Source: Thalassoglobus neptunius
GTDB taxonomy: Bacteria > Planctomycetota > Planctomycetia > Planctomycetales > Planctomycetaceae
DNA: 64,000 nt
Direction: 5' to 3'
NCBI RefSeq assembly: GCF_007859735.1
Contig: NZ_SIHI01000001.1
Location: 519,910-583,909 of the forward strand
In this document: positions 19,901-27,890 of the stretch, one piece after another
Layout: every line of letters starts with the position of its first letter
Position numbering within the stretch: position 1 is the stretch's first letter
The notes under the pieces: model-generated
Seen by the model: the letters and a program-made list of their open reading frames with translations, nothing else
Told to the model about the DNA's origin: nothing
Databases searched by the model: none
Position numbers and translations under genes: made by a program

Positions 19901-20130
19901 TTCAGGGAGGCAAAATCGAAAGCATTCCTCGGGAAGAGATTGAAGCTTACAAAGTCAGCGAAGTTTCGATGATGCCCGAAGACCTGGAGAAACAACTCAC
20001 TCCGCAGGAACTCGCGGATCTGTTTGCCTTCCTCGCTCTCGACAAACCGCCGACCGACCCGGAAGCCAAGATCCTCAGCGGGGCACCGAAGCAGAAAATT
20101 CGAGACCAGAAATCCGAAGGTTCGGAGTAA
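16942..20130 (+). CDS. PVC-type membrane-bound dehydrogenase with C-terminal haem CxxCH
   Basis: A 1062-residue secreted protein with a signal peptide (about 20 residues, LVAACALLVSLSASSFA). The N-terminal half is a beta-propeller of the PVC dehydrogenase type: VVPEGFSVQVVAHEPDVVNP, GRFWITESFEYP, DTDGDGRVD, NSLTWGPDGWLYG, LYILDWYDRYHC. Residues about 450-890 form a helical, HEAT-like region. A cytochrome c module with C915-A-Q-C918-H919 follows (GFAVFKKVCAQCHKIYGEGADVGPDIT). It is probably periplasmic and redox-active toward sugars or alcohols, but the substrate is unknown. ATG 16942 is chosen over an in-frame start 90 bp earlier because it begins the signal peptide. Confidence 0.92.
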   Translation: MRHLVAACALLVSLSASSFAQRLEIPRRHEKPPGPALSPEEAVEKMVVPEGFSVQVVAHEPDVVNPVGMCIDEKGRFWITESFEYPRREPGPGRDRIKVLEDTDGDGRVDKTTVFAEGLNIPSGIAVGYGGVWVANAPDLLFMQDTDGDLKADKIETVVTGFGRTDTHELPNSLTWGPDGWLYGLNGVFNYCDVKYTEENPNFDPNHPGWKFTCAMFRVHPRTREFQIFSEGTSNPWGIAINGEGDFFISACVIDHLWHIVEDAYYIRQGGPYPPHTWPHRSIVDHKHQKAAYCGITWFESPAYPAEYQNVLYMGNIHGACINADIADPNGASFKGRPHPGFPAPEGAFEHDTVRKIGEGEDARLADFLSANDAWFMPVVQKVGPDGCLYILDWYDRYHCYQDANADPEGVDRGKGRLYRVVYQGHTNTKAADLGAKSDDELVTLLDDANVYNRETAQRLLSERIAGDSEAYAKLESQSLDTQRETDSRLRSMWTLSGTSAGISEETLEQLVADSDPLIRSWGIRLARNLEPEAPGLGEIVVSEFLNREGEDPYKGDRFEKLDPKVLLQLAVLIPKYEGTDFLVPLKFRQTVELMHVQKAAANDPLITHVVWQNLLEMSNTEGGMTDVLNGFLTVQSQEDRQPPVWMGRLVNVAMSRYALSGEQAAAMITVASRNPRVAHDVIGAVTRGIQQYPPKEEFLTELREAAEPLIRKALISGRENELFEDYLFLGAALGMNEAQVAMRQEFHNSRDEQFRLRVVQTLIAAEDQQVLALVRDSLTSKTASNSFRSGLISSLGDINDPEIAEMLIEIYDDLQPNVQPRVIEVLTQRSSWSLALLEQIEAEQLAKELLNLNQLKRVASFKDPKLKETIARVYGQIREDRRSDRQHVINFHRDFLNGTPGDPHHGFAVFKKVCAQCHKIYGEGADVGPDITRNGRNNWNQLLQNVFDPSAVIGPGYQARLLATEDGRVLTGLPIEESDTRVVLKIQGGKIESIPREEIEAYKVSEVSMMPEDLEKQLTPQELADLFAFLALDKPPTDPEAKILSGAPKQKIRDQKSEGSE

Positions 20131-20167
20131 CAGCTGGGCTGTCGTTTCGACCTGAATTCTGACGGAA

Positions 20168-20207
20168 AAAGATCCTCGACACCATGTGAATGGTCTCGAG
20201 GATCTTT
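20168..20207 (+). terminator. Strong hairpin terminator after the PVC haem protein gene
   Basis: AAAGATCCTCGA (20168-20179) pairs with TCGAGGATCTTT (20196-20207). An inner ACCAT/ATGGT stem follows across a C-C mismatch with a 4-nt loop. The A-rich and T-rich flanks make it usable from both sides, fitting its place between convergent genes. Confidence 0.8.
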
Positions 20208-20224
20208 CATTTCAGGTGTGTCGC

Positions 20225-20285
20225 CACTCGCACGGGCAAATCAGCACTCATTAAAAGAAGCGAGTTCAACCGTGTGCAGGGAAGA
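20225..20285 (+). repeat. Dispersed intergenic repeat, copy C (degenerate)
   Basis: CACTCGCACGGGCAA then TCAG, a 21-bp variable spacer, and TCAACCGTGTGCAGGGAAG. The order and spacing match the 82-bp copies at 33535-33616 and 63707-63788. It lies between the terminator above and the PPK2 stop. Confidence 0.55.
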
Positions 20286-20296
20286 ATGAAAACGGT

Positions 20297-21100
20297 CTAG
20301 TCGATGACGACTTTGTCCAGCCCGCTTTCCGGTTCCGGAAACTGGGGGTCCATGTCCTCGAGTGTCTTGCAAATGATCTTCGAAATGGCCCAGTTGCGGT
20401 ACCAGTTCTGATTGGATGGGATGACGAACCACGGAGCATGTTTTGTTGAGCACTTCGAGAGAACGTCTTCGTAGGCGTGCCGGTACTCATCCCAGTCACC
20501 ACGTTTCACAATGTCTTGTTTGGAGAACTTCCAGTTCTTCTCGGGAATATCGATTCGTTCCTGAAACCGTTCTTTCTGCTCATCTTTGGTGATGTGCAGG
20601 TAGAACTTGAGAATCCTCGTTCCGGTGTCCGCGAGAAACTTTTCGAACTGATTGATCTGCTCAAAACGTGGTTCCCAGACTTTCTTGGGAAGCAATTCCT
20701 CTACACGGACGACAAGCACGTCTTCGTACTGTGAACGATTGAAGACGTGGATCATCCCTTTAGGCGGGACAGCCCAATGGATTCGCCACAGGAAGTCGTG
20801 CGCCAGCTCTCGATGAGAAGGCTGCTTGAAAGAGACAACTCGGACGCCCTGCGGATTGACGCCTTCAAAGACAGCCCGGGTTGTTCCGTCTTTGCCACCA
20901 GCATCCATCGCCTGAAAGACGACGAGCAGTTTCTGCTGATCTTCGGCGTAAAGCCGCACCTGCAGGTCTGCAATCTTCTTTCGATATTTTTTGAACTCCT
21001 CCTCCGCAGCATCGCGATCATCGTGCAGCTTCTTTCCGTCCGCCTCGATCTCCTTGAGGTGAACATGTGTTCCAGGGTCAACTCGATGCAGCGTCGACAT
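20297..21100 (-). CDS. ppk2: Polyphosphate kinase 2 family protein
   Basis: A 267-residue PPK2-family phosphotransferase that uses polyphosphate to phosphorylate nucleotides (ADP/GDP or AMP) or runs in reverse. Walker A-like DAGGKDGTTRAVFEG (66-80) is followed by FKQPSHRELAHDFLWRIH, IHVFNRSQYEDVLVVRV with the Walker B/lid region, and the C-terminal PWFVIPSNQNWYRN. The length suits single-domain PPK2 proteins. Class (AMP or ADP specific) cannot be decided by eye. The gene is alone and divergent from the FHA gene. A role in energy storage or nucleotide balance is typical of the family. Confidence 0.93.
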   Translation of the reverse strand: MSTLHRVDPGTHVHLKEIEADGKKLHDDRDAAEEEFKKYRKKIADLQVRLYAEDQQKLLVVFQAMDAGGKDGTTRAVFEGVNPQGVRVVSFKQPSHRELAHDFLWRIHWAVPPKGMIHVFNRSQYEDVLVVRVEELLPKKVWEPRFEQINQFEKFLADTGTRILKFYLHITKDEQKERFQERIDIPEKNWKFSKQDIVKRGDWDEYRHAYEDVLSKCSTKHAPWFVIPSNQNWYRNWAISKIICKTLEDMDPQFPEPESGLDKVVID

Positions 21101-21413
21101 AGGGCTGGTTTTCTGTTCTCAGGGAAAGGAGTTGTTCTGTCGATTGAACCAATTCATCGTCTCAGTCGCAATCCTCGCTGTATCGATCACGCAGGAATGA
21201 CGGTGTTCGGCTCATGAAAACGACCTTAGAGTCGGTCAATTTCACCCAGACCGCGCGAGTTCGACAAAATACGATCCAGAATCCGATCCGGAAGAATTCA
21301 TACAACTGCCCTACCGATAAGGATTTCTAGAACTTACGGAGTTGACATTGCTCCCCTGCGTCACAGAATGTCATGATAGCGGGTTCCGTTTTCCCATCGT
21401 TTTGGCCCGATCA
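21101..21413. other. Divergent intergenic region between PPK2 and FHA genes
   Basis: No gene is recognised. It holds a candidate promoter for the FHA gene (21342-21369). Confidence 0.5.
21342..21369 (+). promoter_or_regulatory. Candidate sigma70-type promoter of the FHA gene
   Basis: A perfect TTGACA (21342-21347), a 16-bp spacer and CAGAAT (21364-21369, 4 of 6 to consensus). It lies 45 bp before the chosen ATG 21414 and argues against translation starting at the TTG inside the box. Confidence 0.4.
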
Positions 21414-21839
21414 ATGATTGCGCAGTTGATACCGATTGACGGCTCACCACCGATTACCCTCAATCGGAGTCTGACCATTGTTGGGCGAAAAGCTGATCTT
21501 TGTGACCTCATCCTTGAGAACGCAAGCGTCTCAAAGTTGCATTGTGCTGTCGCAAAAACAGACGGCTTACTCTTTATCCGCGACCTGGGCAGCACAAACG
21601 GAACGAAAGTTAACGGTCAGAAAGTCACTCGCGGAGCACTCTTGCCCGGGGACGAACTCTCTTTTGCGAACGTTCGATTTCGCGTGCACTTAGGTCCAAG
21701 CCCGGAATCTGGTTCCCAAAACACCGGTGAGATTCTCGAATCGCTTGAGATCCCACCCAGCGATGATGACGGCAGTGGAGAGCTGGTCGGGGTCGATAGT
21801 GAAACCGGTCTCCCATTTCTTTCAGATGATCTCGAATAA
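21414..21839 (+). CDS. FHA-domain protein
   Basis: A 141-residue protein consisting mainly of a forkhead-associated domain that binds phosphothreonine peptides. The conserved core is visible: TIVGRKADLCDLIL (Gly24, Arg25), SVSKLHC (Ser40, His43), and DLGSTNGTKVNG (Asn62). The C-terminal 40 residues are acidic and low in complexity. It has no other domain, so it is a stand-alone adaptor that could read out Ser/Thr kinase activity, such as that of the kinase at 8999-10231, although no link is shown. ATG 21414 is preferred; a TTG 72 bp earlier overlaps the candidate promoter. Confidence 0.9.
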   Translation: MIAQLIPIDGSPPITLNRSLTIVGRKADLCDLILENASVSKLHCAVAKTDGLLFIRDLGSTNGTKVNGQKVTRGALLPGDELSFANVRFRVHLGPSPESGSQNTGEILESLEIPPSDDDGSGELVGVDSETGLPFLSDDLE

Positions 21840-22167
21840 TTCGAGAAGCGGCTTTTCGCTTTCTCATCTACTCTGTGAATGACGTTTCGGGCTGTAAATA
21901 CGCTTGCGAAACGCAGTTCCGGCGATCGGCTCGCTTTGAAAATACTTCTCTCCCAGCCTGCCTCCTTTACCACCTCTACAATCTGATTCCTCGTCTGATT
22001 CCGCAAAACCCGAATATTTTCACAAGTTTGCGCGATTGTCGGAACGATATAGGTGATGACGGGCATGACGTTGTTCGTCCCTGACAGTTGTAGTTGGACT
22101 GACTTCCTGTGAGATCAGACTCATCATTTCACTCACAGACGTCTTCGCAGCACCTGGAGACAATCAG
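21840..22167. other. Intergenic stretch, 328 bp
   Basis: An imperfect hairpin (GAGAAGCG/CGCTTTCTC, about 21844-21866) directly after the FHA gene may terminate it. No other gene-like signal was seen. A CTGGAG ribosome binding site lies just upstream of the lipoprotein ATG at 22168. Confidence 0.45.
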
Positions 22168-22752
22168 ATGAAGTTGTTGAAGAAACGAACCAAGCAGTTG
22201 TGGCTGTTGGCTGCACTCGCAATGGTCACGTTACCCACAAGCGGATGTAACCTTCTCGGTTGGACTTGGCAAACCGCATGGACTGGGGCATTGTTCTTCG
22301 GAACGACCCCATTGATCCCTGTCACGCCGTATTTCAGCCAGGAAATTGAAGACACTTATTGGGAAGAAGAGCGTTACAAAAAGGTACCGATTCTCGATCC
22401 CGTAGAAGGTGAAAACGCTCCGCTGTTCTGTCTCGACCCACCTCAGCCCGATGAAGTGATGCGAGCACTCCCAGACGACACCGCAGGCGGATTCCCGTTT
22501 CTTGCTGAGACCTCACGTAACAATGTACGAATTGTTGTCGAACCGATGGTCGACAGAATTGATGAATGTCGATTCTTCCCACAGGTTGGACCTGCACGAC
22601 TCCACCACTGCCATTACAAGTGCACCGTTTACTTCGATGAATTCAAGCGATCCAGCTGGCCTGTCCCGTTCACTGCGAAAGATCAGGTTGAAGAAGTGGT
22701 CTATATCGACCATGACCACCTGATTCGGTGTGCAGGACCTGTCGTCGACTAA
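22168..22752 (+). CDS. Putative lipoprotein of unknown function
   Basis: A 194-residue protein with a lipoprotein signal peptide (LWLLAALAMVTLPTSGC, lipobox TSGC, Cys27). Next to the lipidated Cys is an aromatic-rich segment (LLGWTWQTAWTGALFF). The rest is hydrophilic with several Cys and His (PARLHHCHYKCTVYFDEF, IDHDHLIRC), which could bind metal or form disulfides. No family is recognised. It is probably attached to a membrane facing the periplasm. It is a single gene followed by a perfect 14-bp hairpin. Confidence 0.8.
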   Translation: MKLLKKRTKQLWLLAALAMVTLPTSGCNLLGWTWQTAWTGALFFGTTPLIPVTPYFSQEIEDTYWEEERYKKVPILDPVEGENAPLFCLDPPQPDEVMRALPDDTAGGFPFLAETSRNNVRIVVEPMVDRIDECRFFPQVGPARLHHCHYKCTVYFDEFKRSSWPVPFTAKDQVEEVVYIDHDHLIRCAGPVVD

Positions 22753-22792
22753 TCGGGAACGGAGTCTCGGAATGCCGAGATCTCCAGGTGCT

Positions 22793-22826
22793 CGAAAGCC
22801 CGGCCGCCAACTCGGCCGGGCTTTCG
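22793..22826. terminator. Bidirectional hairpin between convergent genes
   Basis: CGAAAGCCCGGCCG (22793-22806) and CGGCCGGGCTTTCG (22813-22826) form a perfect 14-bp stem with a 6-nt loop. No clear T-tract follows on either side. It lies between the lipoprotein and glucosidase genes. Confidence 0.7.
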
Positions 22827-22975
22827 CATGCGCATATTCAGAGTCGTTCTCAGCGACGCCGATTTCTTCACCTGTTGCCGTCCACTTCAGAAGGGCATCG
22901 CGATCAGGCCGGTCATCTCAGATTCAATAGGGCCAGCGGGGAATCAATGGCTTCTGCCGAGTGGAGTCGTCTGAA

Positions 22976-25675
22976 CTATTCCGATTTCCGGCGTGCAAGA
23001 TGTTCCAGAATTGGAGCAATCAAGGCTGTCCAGCCTGTCTGGTGATTCGCTCCCAGCCCACGGCCGGTGTCTCCGTGAAAGTATTCGTAGAAGAGAATCA
23101 GATCTTTCCAGTTCTCATCGTTGAGCAATCGCTCATTTCGGGAGTAACTTGGTCGGAAGCCTTCTTCGTCTTCGACAAACAAACGGACCAGTCGCCGCCG
23201 AAGTTCATCAGCGACTTCCTGCATCGTCATCATGACTCCTGATCCGGTCGGGCATTCCACTCGAAGAGTCTCTCCGTAGAACTGATGATACCGCTCCAGC
23301 GACTCAATCAGAAGAAAGTTCATTGGGAACCAGATGGGGCCGCGCCAGTTTGAGTTTCCGCCGAACATGTAGCTGTCGGACTCACCGGGGATGTAAGTGA
23401 CGCATGTCTCCTGATTGCCGACGTTAAAGCAGAACGGGTTCTGTTCGTGGTATTTGGAGAGTGATCGGATTCCGAATTTCGACAGGAACTCGTTCTCGTC
23501 GAGAAGGTACTTGAGAATCCGTTCGAGCCGTTCTCGTGTTGGAATCGCAAGAAGCCAGAGACCGTTCGTTCCGTCTTTGTCTGCGGTTCCATGTTCAAGG
23601 AACGTCATGAACTCGTTCAAGTCGCGTCGATGTTTCAGCATCCAGTTCATTCGTTTCTGAAACTCGGGAAGCTGATTGATGATGCGCTCGAACAGAATGT
23701 CGACCGTGAAGAGCGGGATGATTCCGACGATCGACCGGATCTTCAATGGGATGCTTTGACCGCCGGTGTAGAGGTGGTCGTAATAGAATCCATCTTCCTC
23801 ATCCCACAGACCGCTTCCATCGAGTTGATTCATCGACTCAGCGATCGAAATGTAGTGCGAGAAGAATTTGTACGCGATCTGCGAGTACGAAGGATTTCCG
23901 TCGGCCAGCTCGAACGCGATGGACATCATGCTCGCGCAGTAGAAAGCCATCCAGCCTGTCGCATCGGCCTGTTCGAGATGTCCTCCTGTGGGGAGTGGTT
24001 TGGATCGATCGAACACTCCAATGTTATCGAGCCCGAGAAAGCCACCGGTGAAGATGTGACGCCCTCGAATATCTTTTCGATTCACCCACCAGGTGAAATT
24101 CAGCAACAGCTTTTGAAAGACCTTCGAGAGGAATTCGCGATCGCGATGCCCCGGCGGACCGGATCGCTGATAGACCCGCCAGCAAGCCCACGCATGAACC
24201 GGGGGATTGACGTCACTGAAGTTCCATTCGTAAGCGGGGATTTGCCCGTTGGGATGCATGTACCATTCACGAAGGAACATCGACAGCTGGTCCTTCGCGT
24301 AGTCGATATCGAGATTCGCAAACGGAAGCATATGAAACGCCGAATCCCATGCCGCATACCAGGGGTATTCCCACTTGTCGGGCATCGAGATGACGTCGCG
24401 ATTGAACAGGTGCTGCCAGTCTGCGTTCCGAACGAGGTTTGTCGAATGGTCGTGGATCGGTCGCTGCGGACCATCTTCCAACCAGTCCTTGACGGAATAG
24501 CAGTAGAACTGTTTCGTCCAGAGAAGACCCGCGTTGGCCTGTCGTAAGACGCGGCGTTCGTCTTCACTCAGTCCCGCGCCGACTTTCAGACGGTTGAATG
24601 CGTCGGCTTCTTCGATACGCCGATCGAAGACTCTGTCGAAGTACTCGCTGAAGGGCATTTGCGGTACTTCTTTGACAGGCACAAGCCTGAGGCGGATCTG
24701 CATTTGTCCCCCGGGCGGGACTTCCATTTTGTAATAGGCAGCTGCTTTTGTTCCGTACTGATGCGGATTGACCGCATTCGTTTCGCCATTGACGACATAC
24801 AGATGAAACGCATCTTTACAGCCTCCGCGAATGACTTCGACAGCTTGTTCGCGTGAGGGATTGGTTTCATTCTCCGTGAAGAGCCACTGCGGTTTTGATC
24901 CATCAGGAGCAACGTCGGCGAAGATCTGAAACTCTCCGAGCGTTCGGTGCTCTGCGCGGATTGAGTCTTTGGAGACCGCTGAAAGTTTCGGTTTCGGAAG
25001 ATCTGCTTCGTAGACGTTGGGGGTGATCCAGGTGTTCCGAAAGCAGAATTGCGGAAGAAGGTGAAGCTCAGCCGCTTCGTCCCCACGATTGACGGCGGTC
25101 ACCCGAATGCAGGTATCTTCCGGAGAGGCTTTGGCGTATTCGACAAAGACATCGAAGTAACGACTCTCGTCGAAGATTCCCGTGTCCGTTAGTTCATATT
25201 CGAGTTGCTGGCGATCGCGATTCCGATTTTCTTCGACAAGCTGCGTGTAGGGAAACTCAGTCTGCGGATATTTGTACAGCCCCTTGCAATACGAGTGAGT
25301 CGGAGTGGCGTCGAGGTAATAGTAGCACTCCTTGACGTCTTCCCCGTGATTCCCTTCCGGTCCACTCAATCCGAAGAGCCGCTCTTTCAGAATGGGGTCT
25401 TTTCCGTTCCACATCGCGAGCGAAAAACTGAGACGGCCTTTTCGATCGCTCCAGCCGAGAATTCCATCGTCACCCCAACGATAGGCTTTCCAGATTGCGT
25501 CGTCGTGGGTGAAAAAATTCCAGGGTTCGCCGTGACTAGAATAGTCTTCCCGTACGGTCCCCCATTGACGTTCAGCGAGGTATGTTCCCCATCGCTTCCA
25601 GTTTCCGTCGACGTCTCCGCGAGACTCCTGAGCAAGTCTTTTGACTTCCGCACCGGTAATCGAAAAATCGGCCAT
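22976..25675 (-). CDS. GH63-like (MGH1-type) glucosidase
   Basis: An 899-residue protein resembling bacterial glucosidases related to GH63 mannosyl-oligosaccharide glucosidases. The N-terminal beta-rich part includes RWGTYLAERQWGTVREDYS and FFTHDDAIWKAYRWGDDG. The C-terminal (alpha/alpha)6 part has WQHLFNRDVISMPDKWEYPW, AWDSAFHMLPFANLD, GQIPAYEWNFSDVNPPVHAWA, LWDEEDGFYYD and GNSNWRGPIWFPMNFLL, typical of this clan. Acidic residues in AWDS and in the EWNF/EEDG blocks are candidate catalytic residues. No signal peptide was seen, so it is probably cytosolic and may act on glucosylated glycerate or trehalose-like solutes, but the substrate is not shown. ATG 25675 follows AAGGGA; an upstream in-frame start overlaps the divergent gene region. 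Confidence 0.87.
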   Translation of the reverse strand: MADFSITGAEVKRLAQESRGDVDGNWKRWGTYLAERQWGTVREDYSSHGEPWNFFTHDDAIWKAYRWGDDGILGWSDRKGRLSFSLAMWNGKDPILKERLFGLSGPEGNHGEDVKECYYYLDATPTHSYCKGLYKYPQTEFPYTQLVEENRNRDRQQLEYELTDTGIFDESRYFDVFVEYAKASPEDTCIRVTAVNRGDEAAELHLLPQFCFRNTWITPNVYEADLPKPKLSAVSKDSIRAEHRTLGEFQIFADVAPDGSKPQWLFTENETNPSREQAVEVIRGGCKDAFHLYVVNGETNAVNPHQYGTKAAAYYKMEVPPGGQMQIRLRLVPVKEVPQMPFSEYFDRVFDRRIEEADAFNRLKVGAGLSEDERRVLRQANAGLLWTKQFYCYSVKDWLEDGPQRPIHDHSTNLVRNADWQHLFNRDVISMPDKWEYPWYAAWDSAFHMLPFANLDIDYAKDQLSMFLREWYMHPNGQIPAYEWNFSDVNPPVHAWACWRVYQRSGPPGHRDREFLSKVFQKLLLNFTWWVNRKDIRGRHIFTGGFLGLDNIGVFDRSKPLPTGGHLEQADATGWMAFYCASMMSIAFELADGNPSYSQIAYKFFSHYISIAESMNQLDGSGLWDEEDGFYYDHLYTGGQSIPLKIRSIVGIIPLFTVDILFERIINQLPEFQKRMNWMLKHRRDLNEFMTFLEHGTADKDGTNGLWLLAIPTRERLERILKYLLDENEFLSKFGIRSLSKYHEQNPFCFNVGNQETCVTYIPGESDSYMFGGNSNWRGPIWFPMNFLLIESLERYHQFYGETLRVECPTGSGVMMTMQEVADELRRRLVRLFVEDEEGFRPSYSRNERLLNDENWKDLILFYEYFHGDTGRGLGANHQTGWTALIAPILEHLARRKSE

Positions 25676-25855
25676 CTTGTCCCTTCGTCTCAAATTTCCG
25701 CTCAATACGTTTGACCGGCTCCATTGAGAACTGTATTTGAACAACTTCCCAGTCAAGAAAGAACTGGTTTCTACACTTGTCTCGTCGATATGTGTCGACT
25801 TCAATGCGTTCGCATCAATGCTCGACTTACTTTTCCCGAGGTCGTTGAAACAATT

Positions 25856-27721
25856 ATGTCCGAGTGGAAACGCAAGATCCCTTTCCAGGTTGATATCGCC
25901 GGTGTAATCGACATCATGGGATCATCTCTTTACAGCCGCTACGACACACCGATTCGAGAGCTGCTGCAAAATGCGCATGATGCCATCATGCGCCGACGAC
26001 GTGGCGATTTGCAATTTCAGGGGAAGATTGTCGTCCGGCAAGATGCAAACGCTGGCACTCTCTCATTCACTGACGACGGAGTCGGTCTCACTCCCGAAGA
26101 TGCGGAAAACTATCTCGGAACAGTCGGACTGGGAATTACAGGTCTCATCAAGCGGGGAACTCCTCCGCCTTCTCAACAATCCGGATCAGCGGACAATGGC
26201 GACTTGATCGGTCAGTTCGGGGTCGGGCTGTTCAGTGCCTTCATGCTCGCTGACCGGCTCGTCGTGGAAAGTCGAAACGAAGCTGCGGAATCTGGAGTTC
26301 GCTGGGAGGCAGGCCCCGGAACCGAGATTGATCTCTCGAACATCGAACGGAGTCAGGCTGGGACCACGGTCACGTTAATCCTGAAATCGGAGTACCGGTT
26401 TCTGGCCGAGAATTCCGAAGCGGTCGAAACTGCAATTCGCGACCATGCAGATTTTCTTCTGATCCCGATTTTTCTGAACGATTCCGACGTGCGCGTCAAC
26501 GTCATCCATGCAGCCTGGTTTGACGCGCAACAGGATCCGGAATCGACGGAATTGGCCATCGAAGAATACTTCGACGAAACGCCGCTCGATGTCATTCCGA
26601 TCCGTATTGAGAATCCCGTTTCGATTTCTGGAGCGCTGTACGTCAGCCCCCAGCGAGTCCCTGGTTTCAGCGATCTTCCGACAGTCATGGTCACCGTTCG
26701 AAGGATGGTGATCTCACGCAAACTTCAGGGAATCCTCCCCGTCTGGGCGACGTTTTTGCGCGGGTGCATCGAGCTTCATGACTGTTCGCCGACTGCCAGT
26801 CGCGAGGATCTCGTCCGCAACCGGGCCTTCGAAAACGTGTGTGAGGTTTTGGAACAGATCCTGTTCGAACACTTCGATAGGCTCGCCGAGACTGACCCGC
26901 AACGAATGGAATCGATTGTCAACTGGCATCGTTATTCGCTCGCTGGGGCAGCGATTGAAAACGAACGTCTGCGTCAGATCCTCAAACAGTCCTATCGATT
27001 CCCGACGTCGCACGGTCCGCTCACGATTCAAGAGATTCTCGAGAAGTCCGAGGCGGACCCACTCTTCGAAGACGATGTCGATCGGGTGGTGTGGTACAAT
27101 CCGGATCGGCGACAGGAGCGCTGGATCAACTCGCTGTTCGCTTCGCATTCGGCGCCCTGTGTGAGCACCTTCCGGAGCTTCGAAGAGTCTCTCCTTGCTC
27201 AGTGTCTTGCCGACGATTTCGATGCTGGAATTGAAAGTGACCTTCGCCTTGCGACTCCGACTGCGCCGAATTTCTCGGCGATGATTCTCGGTGTTCAGGA
27301 TCTCGAAGACGCAGCACCGGAGTGGATTCAGTTTCTTGAGAGTTCTCAGGCAAGGGTCTTGCTCGGTTCTTTTCGCGCGGATCAACCTGTCATGGCGTTT
27401 CTGAATGAACGTCACGAACTCGCGAAGTCATTCGAAGAACTGAAGCAACGAGGTGAGATTCCGACCGGCTTTCAGCGACTCATCGACACGCATTTCGCGG
27501 ATGCTCCGACATCGCAAAACGAAATCATTCTGAATCGAAATCACCCGATGATTTCCCGCGCGCTCTCACAGAAACCGGGAACTCCACTTTCCTGCGTGGT
27601 TCGTCTCATCGTGGCGAATGCCCTGAACAGTGCTGGTGGCACAACAACCAAAGAAGCGCGTCAGCAACAACAGGATGACCTTGACTGGATCGCCGAATGT
27701 CTTTGGGGACGCGATTCATAG
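25856..27721 (+). CDS. Hsp90-family molecular chaperone (HtpG-like)
   Basis: A 621-residue protein with full Hsp90 architecture. The N-terminal GHKL ATPase has RELLQNAHDAI (catalytic Glu35, Mg-binding Asn39), DDGVGL (73-78) and GQFGVGLFSAFMLAD (119-133). The middle domain keeps the catalytic-loop Arg in TASRED (about residue 316). The C-terminal dimerisation region ends with ILNRNHPMISRAL and a final helix. Sequence differs clearly from standard HtpG (LGTVGLGITGLIKRG instead of the usual lid motif), so it may be a divergent paralogue. ATG 25856 is chosen because the conserved domain starts within ten residues. It is followed by a gene of unknown function on the same strand. Confidence 0.88.
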   Translation: MSEWKRKIPFQVDIAGVIDIMGSSLYSRYDTPIRELLQNAHDAIMRRRRGDLQFQGKIVVRQDANAGTLSFTDDGVGLTPEDAENYLGTVGLGITGLIKRGTPPPSQQSGSADNGDLIGQFGVGLFSAFMLADRLVVESRNEAAESGVRWEAGPGTEIDLSNIERSQAGTTVTLILKSEYRFLAENSEAVETAIRDHADFLLIPIFLNDSDVRVNVIHAAWFDAQQDPESTELAIEEYFDETPLDVIPIRIENPVSISGALYVSPQRVPGFSDLPTVMVTVRRMVISRKLQGILPVWATFLRGCIELHDCSPTASREDLVRNRAFENVCEVLEQILFEHFDRLAETDPQRMESIVNWHRYSLAGAAIENERLRQILKQSYRFPTSHGPLTIQEILEKSEADPLFEDDVDRVVWYNPDRRQERWINSLFASHSAPCVSTFRSFEESLLAQCLADDFDAGIESDLRLATPTAPNFSAMILGVQDLEDAAPEWIQFLESSQARVLLGSFRADQPVMAFLNERHELAKSFEELKQRGEIPTGFQRLIDTHFADAPTSQNEIILNRNHPMISRALSQKPGTPLSCVVRLIVANALNSAGGTTTKEARQQQQDDLDWIAECLWGRDS

Positions 27722-27755
27722 GGCAGCTTTTCATCTGTGTGGCTGCGAGTCGGAT

Positions 27756-27807
27756 CAGCAATCGCAGTGTTCATCGATAGGAAACGTGTTCGGGCAAGTG
27801 CAGAAAA
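27756..27807 (+). repeat. Dispersed intergenic repeat, copy D (partial)
   Basis: CAGCAATCGCAG, a 21-22 bp spacer, then TTCGGGCAAGTGCAGAAAA: the 3' half of the family seen at 33535-33616, right after the Hsp90-like gene. Confidence 0.4.
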
Positions 27808-27890
27808 ACCATGGAAATGGTCTAATACCGCTCCACTTGCGCAAACATCAGCAAGACGATTCCAACTTCAGCTTTGAAACGAAACCTGTC